From assembly GCF_001971705.1 (NCBI RefSeq), contig NZ_CP019327.1:930001-994000 (forward strand): DNA of 64,000 nucleotides. Direction: 5' to 3'. Position numbers and translations under genes: made by a program. Positions 27,429 to 36,813 of this stretch are shown here, piece by piece. This DNA comes from Natronorubrum daqingense (GTDB lineage Archaea; Halobacteriota; Halobacteria; Halobacteriales; Natrialbaceae). Below the pieces are notes generated by a model, which was not told where the DNA came from, did no database searches, and saw only the letters and a program-made list of their open reading frames with translations. Position 1 is the stretch's first letter; every line of letters starts with the position of its first letter.

Positions 27429-28343
27429 TCACCGGTCATCATCGAACCACTCGAGAAGATGCGTGTTCAAGCGCTCCGGGCGTTCGTGTTGTACCCAGTG
27501 ACTCGTCTCCGGCCACAACTCGAGGCGACTCGTCTCACACCGGAGGTCCGCGTCGATCGCCAGTGCAGTCGTCAGCGCGACGTCGTCAGTTCCCCAGACG
27601 ACGAGCGTCGGTGGCGAAACCGGTTCTCGATCCAGACCAGGGGGATACCGTAGCGCCGCCCGATACCAGTTCAGCATCGACGTGAGCGCGCCGGGTCGTC
27701 TCCAGGCCGACCGATAGCTTTCGAGTTCGTCGTCCGTGAACGTTCCAGTTGGCGCCATGGACGTGAGCGCTCGCTCGAGGATCGTGAAGTCTCTCGCGCG
27801 ACAAACGAGTTCCGGGAGGGTCGGGAGTTGGAACCAGCCGGCGTACCAGCTTCGTCGAAGCTGTTCCGGGTTCGAGCGCAGGTGCTCTCTGAACACCGTC
27901 GGGTGGGGCGCGTTGACGATCGCGAGTCGATCGACCGCCGATGGAAACCGCTGGGCGAGATTCCACGCGACGACGCCGCCCCAGTCGTGGCCGACGACGA
28001 ACGCGCTGTCGCGACCCTCGTTTTCGATCAACGAACGGACGTCTCGAGTACATTCCTCGAGTCGATACGGGCGCACGCCGTCGGGTTTCTCGCTCAGATT
28101 GTATCCGCGCTGATCGGGAACGAGAATCCGAAAGCCCGCCTCAACGAGGGCCTCGAGTTGGTGGCGCCACCCGTACCAGTACTCCGGAAAGCCGTGCAGT
28201 AATACGACGAGTGGGTCCGTCTCTTCGCCAGCCACGACCACGTGCAACTGGACGTCGTTGACCGTTCGGACGGTCGATTCCGCGTCGATGGACGATCGGA
28301 GGGCCGTTCCCGTCTCGGAACCGAGAGACGAATTCGTCACCAT
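27429..28343 (-). CDS. Alpha/beta hydrolase, epoxide-hydrolase-like
   Basis: A 304-residue alpha/beta-fold hydrolase. The oxyanion-hole motif is HGFPEYWYGWR, the nucleophile elbow is GHDWGG (Asp nucleophile, as in epoxide hydrolases and haloalkane dehalogenases rather than Ser esterases), the cap domain spans about 150-225 with RSWYAGWFQLP, the acid is in VWGTDD and the His in TSHWVQHERPE. The HGFPE and cap pattern favours epoxide hydrolase over dehalogenase, but substrate is not certain. Cytoplasmic; no signal peptide. Confidence 0.87.
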   Translation of the reverse strand: MVTNSSLGSETGTALRSSIDAESTVRTVNDVQLHVVVAGEETDPLVVLLHGFPEYWYGWRHQLEALVEAGFRILVPDQRGYNLSEKPDGVRPYRLEECTRDVRSLIENEGRDSAFVVGHDWGGVVAWNLAQRFPSAVDRLAIVNAPHPTVFREHLRSNPEQLRRSWYAGWFQLPTLPELVCRARDFTILERALTSMAPTGTFTDDELESYRSAWRRPGALTSMLNWYRAALRYPPGLDREPVSPPTLVVWGTDDVALTTALAIDADLRCETSRLELWPETSHWVQHERPERLNTHLLEWFDDDR

Positions 28344-28639
28344 AGCGCGACTCTAACACCAAAGCGCGTGATAGCTCCGTGGGGTCGTTACGTCCAGACG
28401 CGAAGACATTCGCTCGAGCAAAAGTGGAGGTCGATTTGCTCACCGGGGGAGTCCGTCACGTGCGTCCGAAGCGTGTACGCGACTGCTGTCGCCGAACAGT
28501 TGTCACAGCTCATAGCAGAGTTATTTGTTTCGATGATATTCACTATGGAGTGACTATACGAGCAACGAGACGGGTAAAGTCGTACTAACCGCGGGAAATG
28601 TGATCTTGAAACGCGAGCGCCCCGGGAGCCGCCACTCGA

Positions 28640-29617
28640 TTACGCCGGCGTCGCCTCTTCGGCCTCGAGCAACTCGTGATACCGGTTGCGGATGGTTACT
28701 TCCGAGATGCTCGCGACTTCGCTGACGTCGTTTTGCGTGACCTTCTCGTTAGTGAGTAAGGCGGCGGCGTAGACGGCGGCGGCGGCGAGGCCGACCGGTG
28801 ACTTGCCGCTGTGAATCCCCTGACCCTTCGCCGTCGACAGGAGTCCGCGAGCGCGTCGTTCGGTTTCGTCAGAGAGCTCGAGGTCGCTCGCGAATCGGGG
28901 GACGTAGTGTTCGGGGTCCGCCGGTTCGATCTCGAGACCGAGTTCTCTGGCGACGTAGCGATACGTTCGGGCGACCTCGTCTTTCTCGACGCGGCTGACG
29001 GCCGAGATTTCGTCGAGGCTGCGGGGCGTCCCGGCCTGTCGGGCAGCTGCGTACAGCGAGGCCGTCGCGACGCCTTCGATCGAGCGACCGGGGAGGAGAT
29101 CCTCGTCGAGCGCGCGCCGATAGATGACGCTGGCGGTCTCGCGGACGTTCTTCGGGAGACCGAGCGCGGAGGCCATCCGGTCGATCTCGCCCAGCGCCTG
29201 CTTGAGGTTGCGCTCCTTGGAGTCGCGCGTTCGGAAGCGCTCGTTCCAGGTGCGCAGCCGTTGCATCTTCTGGCGCTGGCGACTCGAGAGCGAGCGGCCG
29301 TAGGCGTCTTTGTCCTGCCAGCCGATGTTGGTCGAGAGGCCCTGGTCGTGCATCATGTTCGTCGTCGGCGCACCCACGCGGGACTTCTCGTCCTTCTCGG
29401 CGGCGTCGAATGCGCGCCACTCGGGTCCGCGGTCTATTTCACCTTCGTCGACGACGAGGCCACAGTCGCGACAGACGGTCTCGGCGTGTTCGGCGTCGGA
29501 GACGAGTCGGCCGTCACACTCCGGACAGCGCTCTCGCGTCGAGGATTGCTCCTCGGAGTCCGTCGACTCGTGCTGGCGTCGCTCACCGCTCCGCGTTCGA
29601 ATGGTGGAGTCAGTCAT
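28640..29617 (-). CDS. tfb: Transcription initiation factor IIB (TFB)
   Basis: A 325-residue archaeal TFB, which bridges TBP-bound promoter DNA and RNA polymerase. The N-terminal zinc ribbon uses Cys31, 34, 49 and 52 (CPEC and CRDCG). The B-finger/reader region follows with GPEWRAFD, and then two cyclin-like repeats, each with ASLYAAARQAGTPRSLDEI-like and VGLAAAAVYAAALL sequences, ending in the HTH that contacts the BRE element. Haloarchaea usually encode several TFBs with partly distinct promoter preferences; which paralogue this is cannot be told. A TTTAAGT box near 29690-29697 is a possible promoter. Confidence 0.96.
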   Translation of the reverse strand: MTDSTIRTRSGERRQHESTDSEEQSSTRERCPECDGRLVSDAEHAETVCRDCGLVVDEGEIDRGPEWRAFDAAEKDEKSRVGAPTTNMMHDQGLSTNIGWQDKDAYGRSLSSRQRQKMQRLRTWNERFRTRDSKERNLKQALGEIDRMASALGLPKNVRETASVIYRRALDEDLLPGRSIEGVATASLYAAARQAGTPRSLDEISAVSRVEKDEVARTYRYVARELGLEIEPADPEHYVPRFASDLELSDETERRARGLLSTAKGQGIHSGKSPVGLAAAAVYAAALLTNEKVTQNDVSEVASISEVTIRNRYHELLEAEEATPA

Positions 29618-29877
29618 TGTGTTGTCACATTTTCACGACGCTCACTGGAAAACGTGCTATCGTAGGGAAACCCAACGAATCCTCATCACTTAAATTCTTC
29701 GATAGTACAGTGAGATGAACTGGCGAGTGCAAGGTGGTGATATCGGAATACCTCGGGAACACACGTTCTGCAGACAATCAGTCTGTCTCGATTGACACAC
29801 TCGCCGAGTGATACGAGGCGAGACTCGAGTGTGCGCGTATCGAAACGCTTACTCCCCGCTGGCTAGTGCGAGCAAGC

Positions 29878-30153
29878 ATGAGCGACGCCGTCAGTCCCGA
29901 GGAAGTCCGCCACGTTGGCGAACTGGCTCGCGTCGACCTCGACGACGACGAGGTCGACCAGTTCACCCAACAGTTCGGTGACATCCTCGAGTACTTCGAG
30001 ACGCTGGATACGGTGCCCGAGGTCGACCGAGAGGCCGACCTGACGAACGTGATGCGACCCGACGAGGAACGCGAATCACTCGATCACGAGGCGGCACTCG
30101 AGAACGCAACAGAGACCGAAGACGGCTACTTCAAAGGACCGAACGTCTCCTGA
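29878..30153 (+). CDS. gatC: Aspartyl/glutamyl-tRNA amidotransferase subunit C
   Basis: A 91-residue GatC, the small subunit that stabilises GatA in the complex converting Glu-tRNA(Gln) and/or Asp-tRNA(Asn) to the amidated forms. Typical pattern: SPEEVRHVGELARVDLDDDEVDQF, ILEYFETLDTVP and a C-terminal RPDEERESLDHEAAL. The ATG at 29878 is preferred over an in-frame start at 29866. The gatA start is two bases past the stop, so both are co-transcribed. gatB is not in the window. Confidence 0.94.
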   Translation: MSDAVSPEEVRHVGELARVDLDDDEVDQFTQQFGDILEYFETLDTVPEVDREADLTNVMRPDEERESLDHEAALENATETEDGYFKGPNVS

Positions 30154-30155
30154 TC

Positions 30156-31478
30156 ATGTCCGAACACATCTTTATCACGAAAGAGACGATCGACGGCGCG
30201 GACGAAGGTCCACTCGCCGGCCAGACCGTCGCCGTCAAGGACAATATCTCGACCGAGGGCGTCCGAACGACCTGCGGGTCGACGATGCTCGAGGAGTACG
30301 TCCCGCCGTACGACGCGACGGTCGTCGAACGCGTGACGGACGCCGGCGCGACCATCGTCGGGAAGGCGAACATGGACGAGTTCGGAATGGGAACGACCAC
30401 GGAGACCTCCGCGTTCGGCTCGACGGACAATCCGGCCGCGCCGGGGCACGTTCCCGGTGGTTCCTCCGGTGGTTCGGCCGCAGCCGTCGCCGCTGGCGAG
30501 GCCGACCTCGCACTCGGGTCGGACACCGGCGGCTCGATTCGCTGTCCCGCCGCCTTCTGTGGCGTCGTCGGCATCAAACCGACGTACGGGCTGGTCTCCC
30601 GGTACGGACTCGTCTCCTACGGCAATAGCTTGGAACAGATCGGCCCGTTCGCGAACACCGTCGAAGACGCCGCCTCCCTGCTCGACGTCATCGCCGGAAG
30701 CGACGAGCGAGATGCGACGACGCGAGAACCGCCACGCGGTTCGGACGATCGAGCGGGCGACGCCCGCGAGACGCGAGGTGAGGACGACTCGAGGTACGCC
30801 GACGCCGCAACGGGCGACGTCGACGGGCTGTCGATCGGTGTTCCGACGGAACTACTCGAGGGTGCCGACGACGGCGTCCTCGAGGCCTTCTGGGACGCGA
30901 TTGCCGACCTCGAAGCGCAAGGAGCCGAGTACCACGAGGTCTCACTCCCGTCGGTCGAACACGCCGTCGAGGCCTACTACGTGATCGCGATGTCGGAAGC
31001 CTCCTCGAATCTCGCCCGGTTCGACGGCGTCCGCTACGGCCACTCCGCGGACGCCGAGGGCAACTGGAACGACGTCTTCGCCGAGACTCGCAAAGAAGGC
31101 TTCGGCGACGAGGTCAAACGCCGCATCCTCCTCGGCACCTACGCCCTCTCGGCGGGCTACCACGACAAGTACTACAAGAAGGCACAGGACGCTCGAGCGT
31201 GGGTCAAACAGGACTTCGACGAGGCGCTTTCGGACGCCGACGTGCTGGCTTCGCCGACGATGCCGGTCACGCCGTTCGAGCAGGGCGAGAGCCTCGACGA
31301 CCCGCTTCAGATGTACGTCGCCGACGCGAACACCGTCCCCGTCAACCTCGCCGACCTGCCCGCGATTTCGGTGCCAGCCGGCGAAAGCGACGACGACGGC
31401 CTCCCTGTCGGCCTCCAGTTGGTCGGCCCCGCCTTCGGCGAAGAACGACTGATTCGAGCGGCGAGCGCGCTCGAGTAA
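30156..31478 (+). CDS. gatA: Aspartyl/glutamyl-tRNA amidotransferase subunit A
   Basis: A 440-residue amidase-signature enzyme that releases ammonia from glutamine for tRNA-dependent amidation. The Ser-Ser-Lys triad is present: Lys in TVAVKDN, cis-Ser in SDTGGSIRCPA and nucleophile Ser in PGGSSGGSAAA. The protein is somewhat short at the N-terminus relative to bacterial GatA (about 480), as usual in haloarchaea, and has an acidic insertion DERDATTREPP to RGEDDSRYADA near residues 185-222. It follows gatC directly. Confidence 0.96.
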   Translation: MSEHIFITKETIDGADEGPLAGQTVAVKDNISTEGVRTTCGSTMLEEYVPPYDATVVERVTDAGATIVGKANMDEFGMGTTTETSAFGSTDNPAAPGHVPGGSSGGSAAAVAAGEADLALGSDTGGSIRCPAAFCGVVGIKPTYGLVSRYGLVSYGNSLEQIGPFANTVEDAASLLDVIAGSDERDATTREPPRGSDDRAGDARETRGEDDSRYADAATGDVDGLSIGVPTELLEGADDGVLEAFWDAIADLEAQGAEYHEVSLPSVEHAVEAYYVIAMSEASSNLARFDGVRYGHSADAEGNWNDVFAETRKEGFGDEVKRRILLGTYALSAGYHDKYYKKAQDARAWVKQDFDEALSDADVLASPTMPVTPFEQGESLDDPLQMYVADANTVPVNLADLPAISVPAGESDDDGLPVGLQLVGPAFGEERLIRAASALE

Positions 31479-31600
31479 CGAACGCCATCCACTGTTTTGC
31501 AGCAATTTCCACGAGTCAGGATCTGTCAGTGGGAATCGAGAACGCCATCTGCGAGGCTCTCCGTCGATGGTGATGCGGCAGAATCGAAACCAGCAGTTGG

Positions 31601-31951
31601 TTACTCCTCGTAGGCGAGGTTCATAATCCACTGCGAGAACGCGTCACTGTTCGGGTCGACTTCCTCTTCACCGATATACGGCGAGAGCATGTCGCCGGCC
31701 ATCAACAGCGTGAAGTCGAGGTCTCGAGCGGTCGGCGTGATGTAGTAGGTGTTGTGTCCGTCATAGACGGCGTCTTCGCGGTCGACGAGTTCTTTCTCGA
31801 CGAGCGACTCGACGATTCGACTACCCTTTCGCGAGGAGACGTCCAGTTCCTTCCAGAAGTCACTCTGGTGGATCCCACCACTCTGACGGACGAGTTCGAG
31901 CCCGGCGCGCTCGTCCTCGGAGAGTTCGGCTTCGATCGCAGAAACGCTCAC
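31601..31951 (-). CDS. Winged-helix transcriptional regulator
   Basis: A 116-119-residue protein with one winged-helix domain: LSEDERAGLELVRQSGGIHQSDFWKELDVSSRKGSRIVESLVEKELVDREDA is the HTH, wing residues follow at NTYYITP, and the C-terminus forms short helices ending WIMNLAYEE. It resembles small MarR/Lrp-like haloarchaeal regulators. There is no ATG; the GTG at 31951 is preferred because a GGAGAGGTGG sequence lies just upstream, while a GTG at 31960 is an alternative. A TATA-like CTTATACG near 32005-32012 would give a 30-50 base leader, consistent with Shine-Dalgarno use. Target unknown. Confidence 0.78.
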   Translation of the reverse strand: MSVSAIEAELSEDERAGLELVRQSGGIHQSDFWKELDVSSRKGSRIVESLVEKELVDREDAVYDGHNTYYITPTARDLDFTLLMAGDMLSPYIGEEEVDPNSDAFSQWIMNLAYEE

Positions 31952-32023
31952 GGTGACCACCTCTCCGTGCTCATCGCTCGGAACGGGAGTGCGTCCATGT
32001 ACGTATAAGGTTGGTCGAGGCGC

Positions 32024-32821
32024 TTAAATGTGCCCTTCGACGCTGCAATCGTCACTGATGGCGCGCGTGTTGGCGCACCCGGGAGCCTCGAGGTCGACGG
32101 GTTCGTACGCCGTCTCACACGGCGGACCTGGAGCGAACGCGTGTCGTGTCGGTGACGATCCGAGCGCGATCAGCGACGACGAGCGCGTTCCGTACCCGTT
32201 TTCGTGGAGACAAACGCCGTAGTCGTGATCCGCGAGGACTCCGCCAGCCCGCTCGAGCCACTCAGCGGCCGTCTCTTCGGTAGGGTCCGAAAGGACGTCG
32301 CGAACCGCGCGAGCGCTGTCGGCTTGCTGGCGGCCGGCGTTGGCCCGGCGGTCCGGAACGTCGACGCGGTCGTCCACGGCCACGTTGACGACCACGTGGA
32401 CGCCCGGCTCGAACTCGAGTCGCGAGAGCGTCCCGTCCCACTCGTAGCAGTAGGCGTCCGTCTCGTCTGCAATCACGAGATAGAAGCCGTCGTACTCGAT
32501 GTCGGCCGTCTCGGCCTCGAGAACCCCCGCTGCTTCAACGGCGGATTTGGCCGAAAGCACGTCTGCCACGAGCAATCCTCGAGATCGATCGCCGGCGAGG
32601 TCCGCGTCGGTCCACTTGTTCGTAATGCCCGCGAACACGCCGAACTCGTTGTACCCGATCCAGGTGCCGCCCGCTTCGGCGTCCCGGGGTGCGACAATCG
32701 CCGGCTCGTCTCGGTAGCGTCCCGGCGGTTCGGACGGCCGGCCGACGGCCTCGTCACGATTCGCAGCGACCGCGACCGGCGCGTCGTCGAATACCCGCCA
32801 CGCGAGTGTCAGTGTACACAC
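32024..32821 (-). CDS. NRDE family (TANGO2-like) protein
   Basis: A 265-residue protein of the NRDE family, named for the Asn-Arg-Asp-Glu motif, seen here as AVAANRDEAV. The catalytic-type Cys2 (MCTLTLAW) and the WIGYNEFGVFAGITNKW segment are conserved; the fold is Ntn-hydrolase-like. The eukaryotic member TANGO2 affects lipid and heme handling, but no enzymatic activity is firmly assigned to archaeal members. Cytoplasmic. It lies downstream of the menaquinone genes menA-C-E on the same strand, 41 bases from menE, and could be in that transcript. Confidence 0.88.
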   Translation of the reverse strand: MCTLTLAWRVFDDAPVAVAANRDEAVGRPSEPPGRYRDEPAIVAPRDAEAGGTWIGYNEFGVFAGITNKWTDADLAGDRSRGLLVADVLSAKSAVEAAGVLEAETADIEYDGFYLVIADETDAYCYEWDGTLSRLEFEPGVHVVVNVAVDDRVDVPDRRANAGRQQADSARAVRDVLSDPTEETAAEWLERAGGVLADHDYGVCLHENGYGTRSSSLIALGSSPTRHAFAPGPPCETAYEPVDLEAPGCANTRAISDDCSVEGHI

Positions 32822-32862
32822 GACCGCCGTTTAGGCCGCCAACGCCTTAACTTCGCTTGCGT

Positions 32863-34566
32863 TCAGGACAGCTCAGAGACGTCGATCCCGCGCTCGAGGA
32901 GGAGGGCTCGCGCGCCATCTCGGTCGACGGTTCCCGACGCCGTTCGGGGAAGCGAGTCCGCGAGGGCGATCGTCTTCGGCTGTTTGAATCCGGCGAGGGA
33001 GTCCCCACAGCGTTCGAGCACGGACTCGAGGTCGATCGAATCCGCTTCGCTCGAGGCGACCCGACTCGAGTCGGCCGACTCGGCTTCCGTCGCATCCGAG
33101 CGACCCGATTCGTCGGGAACGACGAGCGCTGCGACGCGTTCGCCCCACTCGGAGTCCTCGAGTCCGAGCACGACAGCCGTGTCGACGTCGGGGTGGGATC
33201 GAATCGCGGCGATCACTTCGCCCGGGTCGACGTTTTCGCCGCCGGTGACGATTCGGTCGCTTCGTCGGTTGAGCACCCACAGCCGGCCCCCGTCGTCTCG
33301 GTACCCGATGTCGCCCGTGTGGAGGCCGTACTCGTCGAACGCGGCGTTCGTGTGCGCGTCCTCGAGGTATCCCGGCGTCACCGTCGGCCCGCTGACGACG
33401 AACTCCCCCGTTTCGCCGGGGTCGAGGGGGTCGCCGTCTTCGTCGACGACGGTCACGTCGGTGACGAGCAGCGGCGTTCCCGCCGTTCCTGTGTGATTGG
33501 CGAGATCCTGTGGCGTCGCCGTCGCGATTTGGGAGGCCGTCTCGGTCATGCCGTACGTCGGGTACACCGGCACGTCGGCAGCGAGACACCGATCGAGTAA
33601 CTCGCTCGAGGCCGGTGCGCCGCCGAGTAAGACGAAACGAAGCGCTTCGTCGGGTTCCCACCCGCCGTCGAGCAGTCGCTTACACATCGTCGGCACGAGC
33701 GACACACCGGTGATCTCGTACTCCTCGAGCACGCGTGCGGTCTCGTTTCGGTCGAAGGTTCGCTGGATCACGACCGTCGTCCCGTACAGCGTCGATCGAA
33801 CGACGGGTGCCAATCCGCCCATGTGGTACATCGGCAGACAGCACAGCCACCGGTCGGACGGGTCGGTTCCCAGACGGAATGCGGAGGCAGTCGCACTCGC
33901 GATCAGGTTACCGAGCGTCAGGCGAACGCCCTTCGGATCGCCGGACGTACCCGAGGTGAACATGATGAGGAACGTCTCGTCTCGCTCGAGCGCGGACGAC
34001 CCGCTCGAGGAAACTGTAGTCCCGCTCGACGATTCTGAGGGCACCGTTTGCGGTGAGCGAGTGTTCGGTGAGCGCGCCGTCTCCTCGAGCGTCGCTCGAA
34101 TTCGTCCGGTTCGGTTCGCACTCGGCTCGTCGACCGAGAGAACGGGTGTCGACGAGCCACCCGTGTCGACCGTCTCGGCCACCTCGAGCGCCGCCGACTC
34201 GGTCTCGCGTTCACAGACGATGGCCGTGAGAGCGGTCCGTTGGGCTTTCCAGGCCAGTTCGTCGGTCGTCTCGCGGACGTTCAGCGGGACGACGATAATC
34301 CCCGCTCGCATCGCGGCGAAGACGAGCGTTACGAACGCCGGTCGCGTGTCGACGAGCGTTCCGAGTCGCGGCCGTGCCCGGGTATCGTCGACGGCCGCGA
34401 GCGTTCGATCGAGCGTCTCGGCCACCCGATCGACGAGTGCGTCGAGTTCGCCGTACGACCACTCGCGTCTCGTTTCGTCGTCGAGCAGGGCCGTCCGTTC
34501 CGGCGTCGTCTCCGTTCGCATCGCGAGGAGATCACGGGGTGCGTCTGCGAGTGGGTCTCCGATCAC
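32863..34566 (-). CDS. menE: o-Succinylbenzoate-CoA ligase
   Basis: A 567-residue acyl-adenylate-forming enzyme assigned to menaquinone synthesis by position after menA and menC. AMP-binding signatures: FTSGTSGDPKGV (P-loop), LVPTMCKRLL, YPTYGMTETASQ and the C-terminal GDIGYRDDGGRLWVLNRRSDRIVTGGENVDP, with catalytic Lys in GFKQPKTIAL. Two Ser/Thr/Pro-rich insertions are unusual: around residues 210-240 and 480-510. Start: the GTG at 34566 forms a GTGA overlap with the menC stop; a possible alternative is the ATG at 34521. A longer in-frame ORF lies within menC and is rejected. Confidence 0.9.
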   Translation of the reverse strand: MIGDPLADAPRDLLAMRTETTPERTALLDDETRREWSYGELDALVDRVAETLDRTLAAVDDTRARPRLGTLVDTRPAFVTLVFAAMRAGIIVVPLNVRETTDELAWKAQRTALTAIVCERETESAALEVAETVDTGGSSTPVLSVDEPSANRTGRIRATLEETARSPNTRSPQTVPSESSSGTTVSSSGSSALERDETFLIMFTSGTSGDPKGVRLTLGNLIASATASAFRLGTDPSDRWLCCLPMYHMGGLAPVVRSTLYGTTVVIQRTFDRNETARVLEEYEITGVSLVPTMCKRLLDGGWEPDEALRFVLLGGAPASSELLDRCLAADVPVYPTYGMTETASQIATATPQDLANHTGTAGTPLLVTDVTVVDEDGDPLDPGETGEFVVSGPTVTPGYLEDAHTNAAFDEYGLHTGDIGYRDDGGRLWVLNRRSDRIVTGGENVDPGEVIAAIRSHPDVDTAVVLGLEDSEWGERVAALVVPDESGRSDATEAESADSSRVASSEADSIDLESVLERCGDSLAGFKQPKTIALADSLPRTASGTVDRDGARALLLERGIDVSELS

Positions 34567-35669
34567 GCGTCCCACACCCCCTCGACGCCGAGCCCTTTGG
34601 CCTGCGGGACGACGGCCGACCCGTTCTCGAGCAAGACGGGATCGTTGCCCAGGTCGTCCGCGAGCAGGTCCGCAGTTGCCAATCCACAGGCTGGAACGTC
34701 CGGGATCGACGCGGCGACGTGAAGCGCCCCCGTCCGCGCGACCACGCCGTCGATCGTCGTCGTGACGATTGGCTCGATATCGAGCATCCGTACCCACGCC
34801 GCGATCTTGCGGACAACGTCGATCCCGCCGAGCGCCATCGGTTTCAGAATGACCGTATCCGCCGCACCGGCGTCACAGATTGCGTCGACACCGTGCTCGA
34901 GCAATCCTTCGTCCAGCCCGATCGCGACGCCGTCCTCGCCGACGCTTCGTCTGAGGTCGGCGTGACCGTCCAGCGATCCGGCCGGTAGGGGCTGCTCGAG
35001 GAGCGAGACGTCGTACTCCGCGAGCGTCTCGAGTGCTCGCGTCGCCTCCGCGACGGTCCAGGCACCGTTCGCGTCGACCCGGAGTTCGACGTCCGGACCG
35101 ACGGCCTCGCGGGTGCGGGCAATTCGCTCGAGATCCGTTTCGAGCGAGCGCTGTCCGACCTTCAGCTTACAACTCTTGAAGCCGCGCTCGACGGCCGCTC
35201 GTGCCTCCTGTGCGGTTTCGGCCGGGGATCCGGACCCGACGGTCGCGTTGACCGGAACCCGTCCGACCAGCGGGCCGTTGCCGAGGTACTGGTACAACGG
35301 CGTCGACCGGCTGGTCGCCTGCAGATCCGCGAGTGCGAGCGTTATCGCGTGTCGAGCGGCGACCTGATCGCTGACTGTCTCGAGTGCAGTTTCCGGGTCG
35401 ACCTGCACGGCAGACTCGGCCCGCTCGAGGGCGTCCCGACAGTCCTCGAGCGATTCCGTCCACCCCGCGAGGGGCGTCGCTTCGCCGTAGCCGACCGGGG
35501 CTGGGTTTCCCTCGTGGTTCGCGTCCACGATTCTGACCAGAAATCCGTCCCGCGACTCGATCGTCCCGTCGCCGGTTTCGAGCGGGGCGGCGAGTGGAAG
35601 CGAGAACGACCGGTACTCGAGTTCGAGTTCGCGGTTCCGGTCGCGGTCGTCGGTACAGGATCCACTCAC
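34563..35669 (-). CDS. menC: o-Succinylbenzoate synthase
   Basis: A 368-residue enolase-superfamily enzyme that dehydrates SHCHC to o-succinylbenzoate. Catalytic KxK motif is KLKVG, metal ligands are in RVDANGAW, LLEQPL and IGLDEG, and the last Lys is in VILKPMALGG. All expected residues are present. It starts with four-base overlap on the menA stop and overlaps menE at the end, so menA-menC-menE is one coupled operon. Annotation as MenC rather than another muconate-lactonizing-type enzyme rests on that context. Confidence 0.92.
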   Translation of the reverse strand: MSGSCTDDRDRNRELELEYRSFSLPLAAPLETGDGTIESRDGFLVRIVDANHEGNPAPVGYGEATPLAGWTESLEDCRDALERAESAVQVDPETALETVSDQVAARHAITLALADLQATSRSTPLYQYLGNGPLVGRVPVNATVGSGSPAETAQEARAAVERGFKSCKLKVGQRSLETDLERIARTREAVGPDVELRVDANGAWTVAEATRALETLAEYDVSLLEQPLPAGSLDGHADLRRSVGEDGVAIGLDEGLLEHGVDAICDAGAADTVILKPMALGGIDVVRKIAAWVRMLDIEPIVTTTIDGVVARTGALHVAASIPDVPACGLATADLLADDLGNDPVLLENGSAVVPQAKGLGVEGVWDA

Positions 35670-36607
35670 AGGACCACCCCGAGCGCGAACAGTAACGAGT
35701 ACAGCGCGAGCAGCTTTCCGGTCCCCTCGAGCGCCGGATTCAACGCCTCTCCGTCAGTTCGAGTGTAGATCGTTCGGGTCAAGACGGCCGCGTACGGCAA
35801 CGTGAGCAGGGGTAACAAGACGGCGATTCCGTAGCCTTCGCCGAGCCAGAACCACACCGGCGTGGCGTAGGCCAGCGCGAGCATGGCCACGTACTCGAGG
35901 CGACTCCACTGGTAGCCGAGCCTGACCGCGAGCGTTCGTTTGCCGGTTTCCGCGTCCGTCTCGAGGTCTCGGATGTTGTTCACGACGAGAATCGCCGTCG
36001 AGAGGCCGGCAACGGGAAGACTCGCGAGGAACGCCTCTCGCGTGAGCGTCCCCTCTGGAATCGTCGTCGCGAGTGGATCCGCGAGCGTCGCCGCGGCCTG
36101 CACGTAGAACGCCCCCATCACGGCGACGACGCCGAAGAAGACGAAGACGAACAGATCGCCGAGTCCGTGGTAACCGAGCGGATACGGTCCGCCGGTGTAC
36201 GCCCAGCCACAGAAGACGCTCACCAGTCCGATGAGGAGGATCGGAACGCCGCCGACGTAGACGAGATAGGTGCCGGTGGCGATCGCGAGCGCGAACGTCA
36301 GGATCGTCGCCAGCTTGACCTGCTCGGGCGAGATGATCCCCGCCTGCGTGACTCGCGTGAACCCTTCCCTATCGTCGGTGTCGGCTCCCTTCATCGCGTC
36401 GTAGTAGTCGTTCGCGAAATTTGTCCCGATCTGGATCAGCGCCGCACCGACGAACGCCATCACCGCCGGCCCCAGCGCGAACACGCCCTCGTGAATCGCG
36501 AGCCCCGTCGCGACGAGTATCGGTGCCGCAGCCGCGGGCAAGGTCTGTGGACGCACAGCCATCACCCACGCCTTCGTCCGTGAAATGTCGACCTCCGCCG
36601 TACTCAT
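35666..36607 (-). CDS. menA: 1,4-Dihydroxy-2-naphthoate polyprenyltransferase
   Basis: A 313-residue UbiA-type membrane prenyltransferase with eight or nine helices that attaches the isoprenoid side chain to DHNA, giving demethylmenaquinone. The first Asp-rich motif is NFANDYYDAMKG and the second is NNIRDLETDAETGKRTL; both bind prenyl diphosphate through magnesium. The PQTLPAAAAPILVATG N-terminus is typical of MenA. The ATG at 36607 removes 28 upstream residues of non-membrane low quality. First gene of the menA-C-E operon. Confidence 0.94.
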   Translation of the reverse strand: MSTAEVDISRTKAWVMAVRPQTLPAAAAPILVATGLAIHEGVFALGPAVMAFVGAALIQIGTNFANDYYDAMKGADTDDREGFTRVTQAGIISPEQVKLATILTFALAIATGTYLVYVGGVPILLIGLVSVFCGWAYTGGPYPLGYHGLGDLFVFVFFGVVAVMGAFYVQAAATLADPLATTIPEGTLTREAFLASLPVAGLSTAILVVNNIRDLETDAETGKRTLAVRLGYQWSRLEYVAMLALAYATPVWFWLGEGYGIAVLLPLLTLPYAAVLTRTIYTRTDGEALNPALEGTGKLLALYSLLFALGVVL

Positions 36608-36813
36608 TGCACCAGAGTGGTACTCGCGGGAGTGTGAACGTTGGCATTGCAGTCGACCACCGCCTCGAGACGAGCGTCGCGACTCTTCCATCGTGAGTTA
36701 TCGAACGCGTCCACAATCGAAGTGAAATCACTTCCGGAACCGGCTCCGGCACCGGCCGGGAGCAAACCGACCAGCGACGGAAAACGAGCCATCTCCGACG
36801 GAACGCAAACCGA

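Noticed and set aside
34567..34797. In-frame upstream extension of menE into menC
   Set aside because: The added residues are Arg-rich and lie within menC; the GTG at 34566 forms a natural GTGA overlap.
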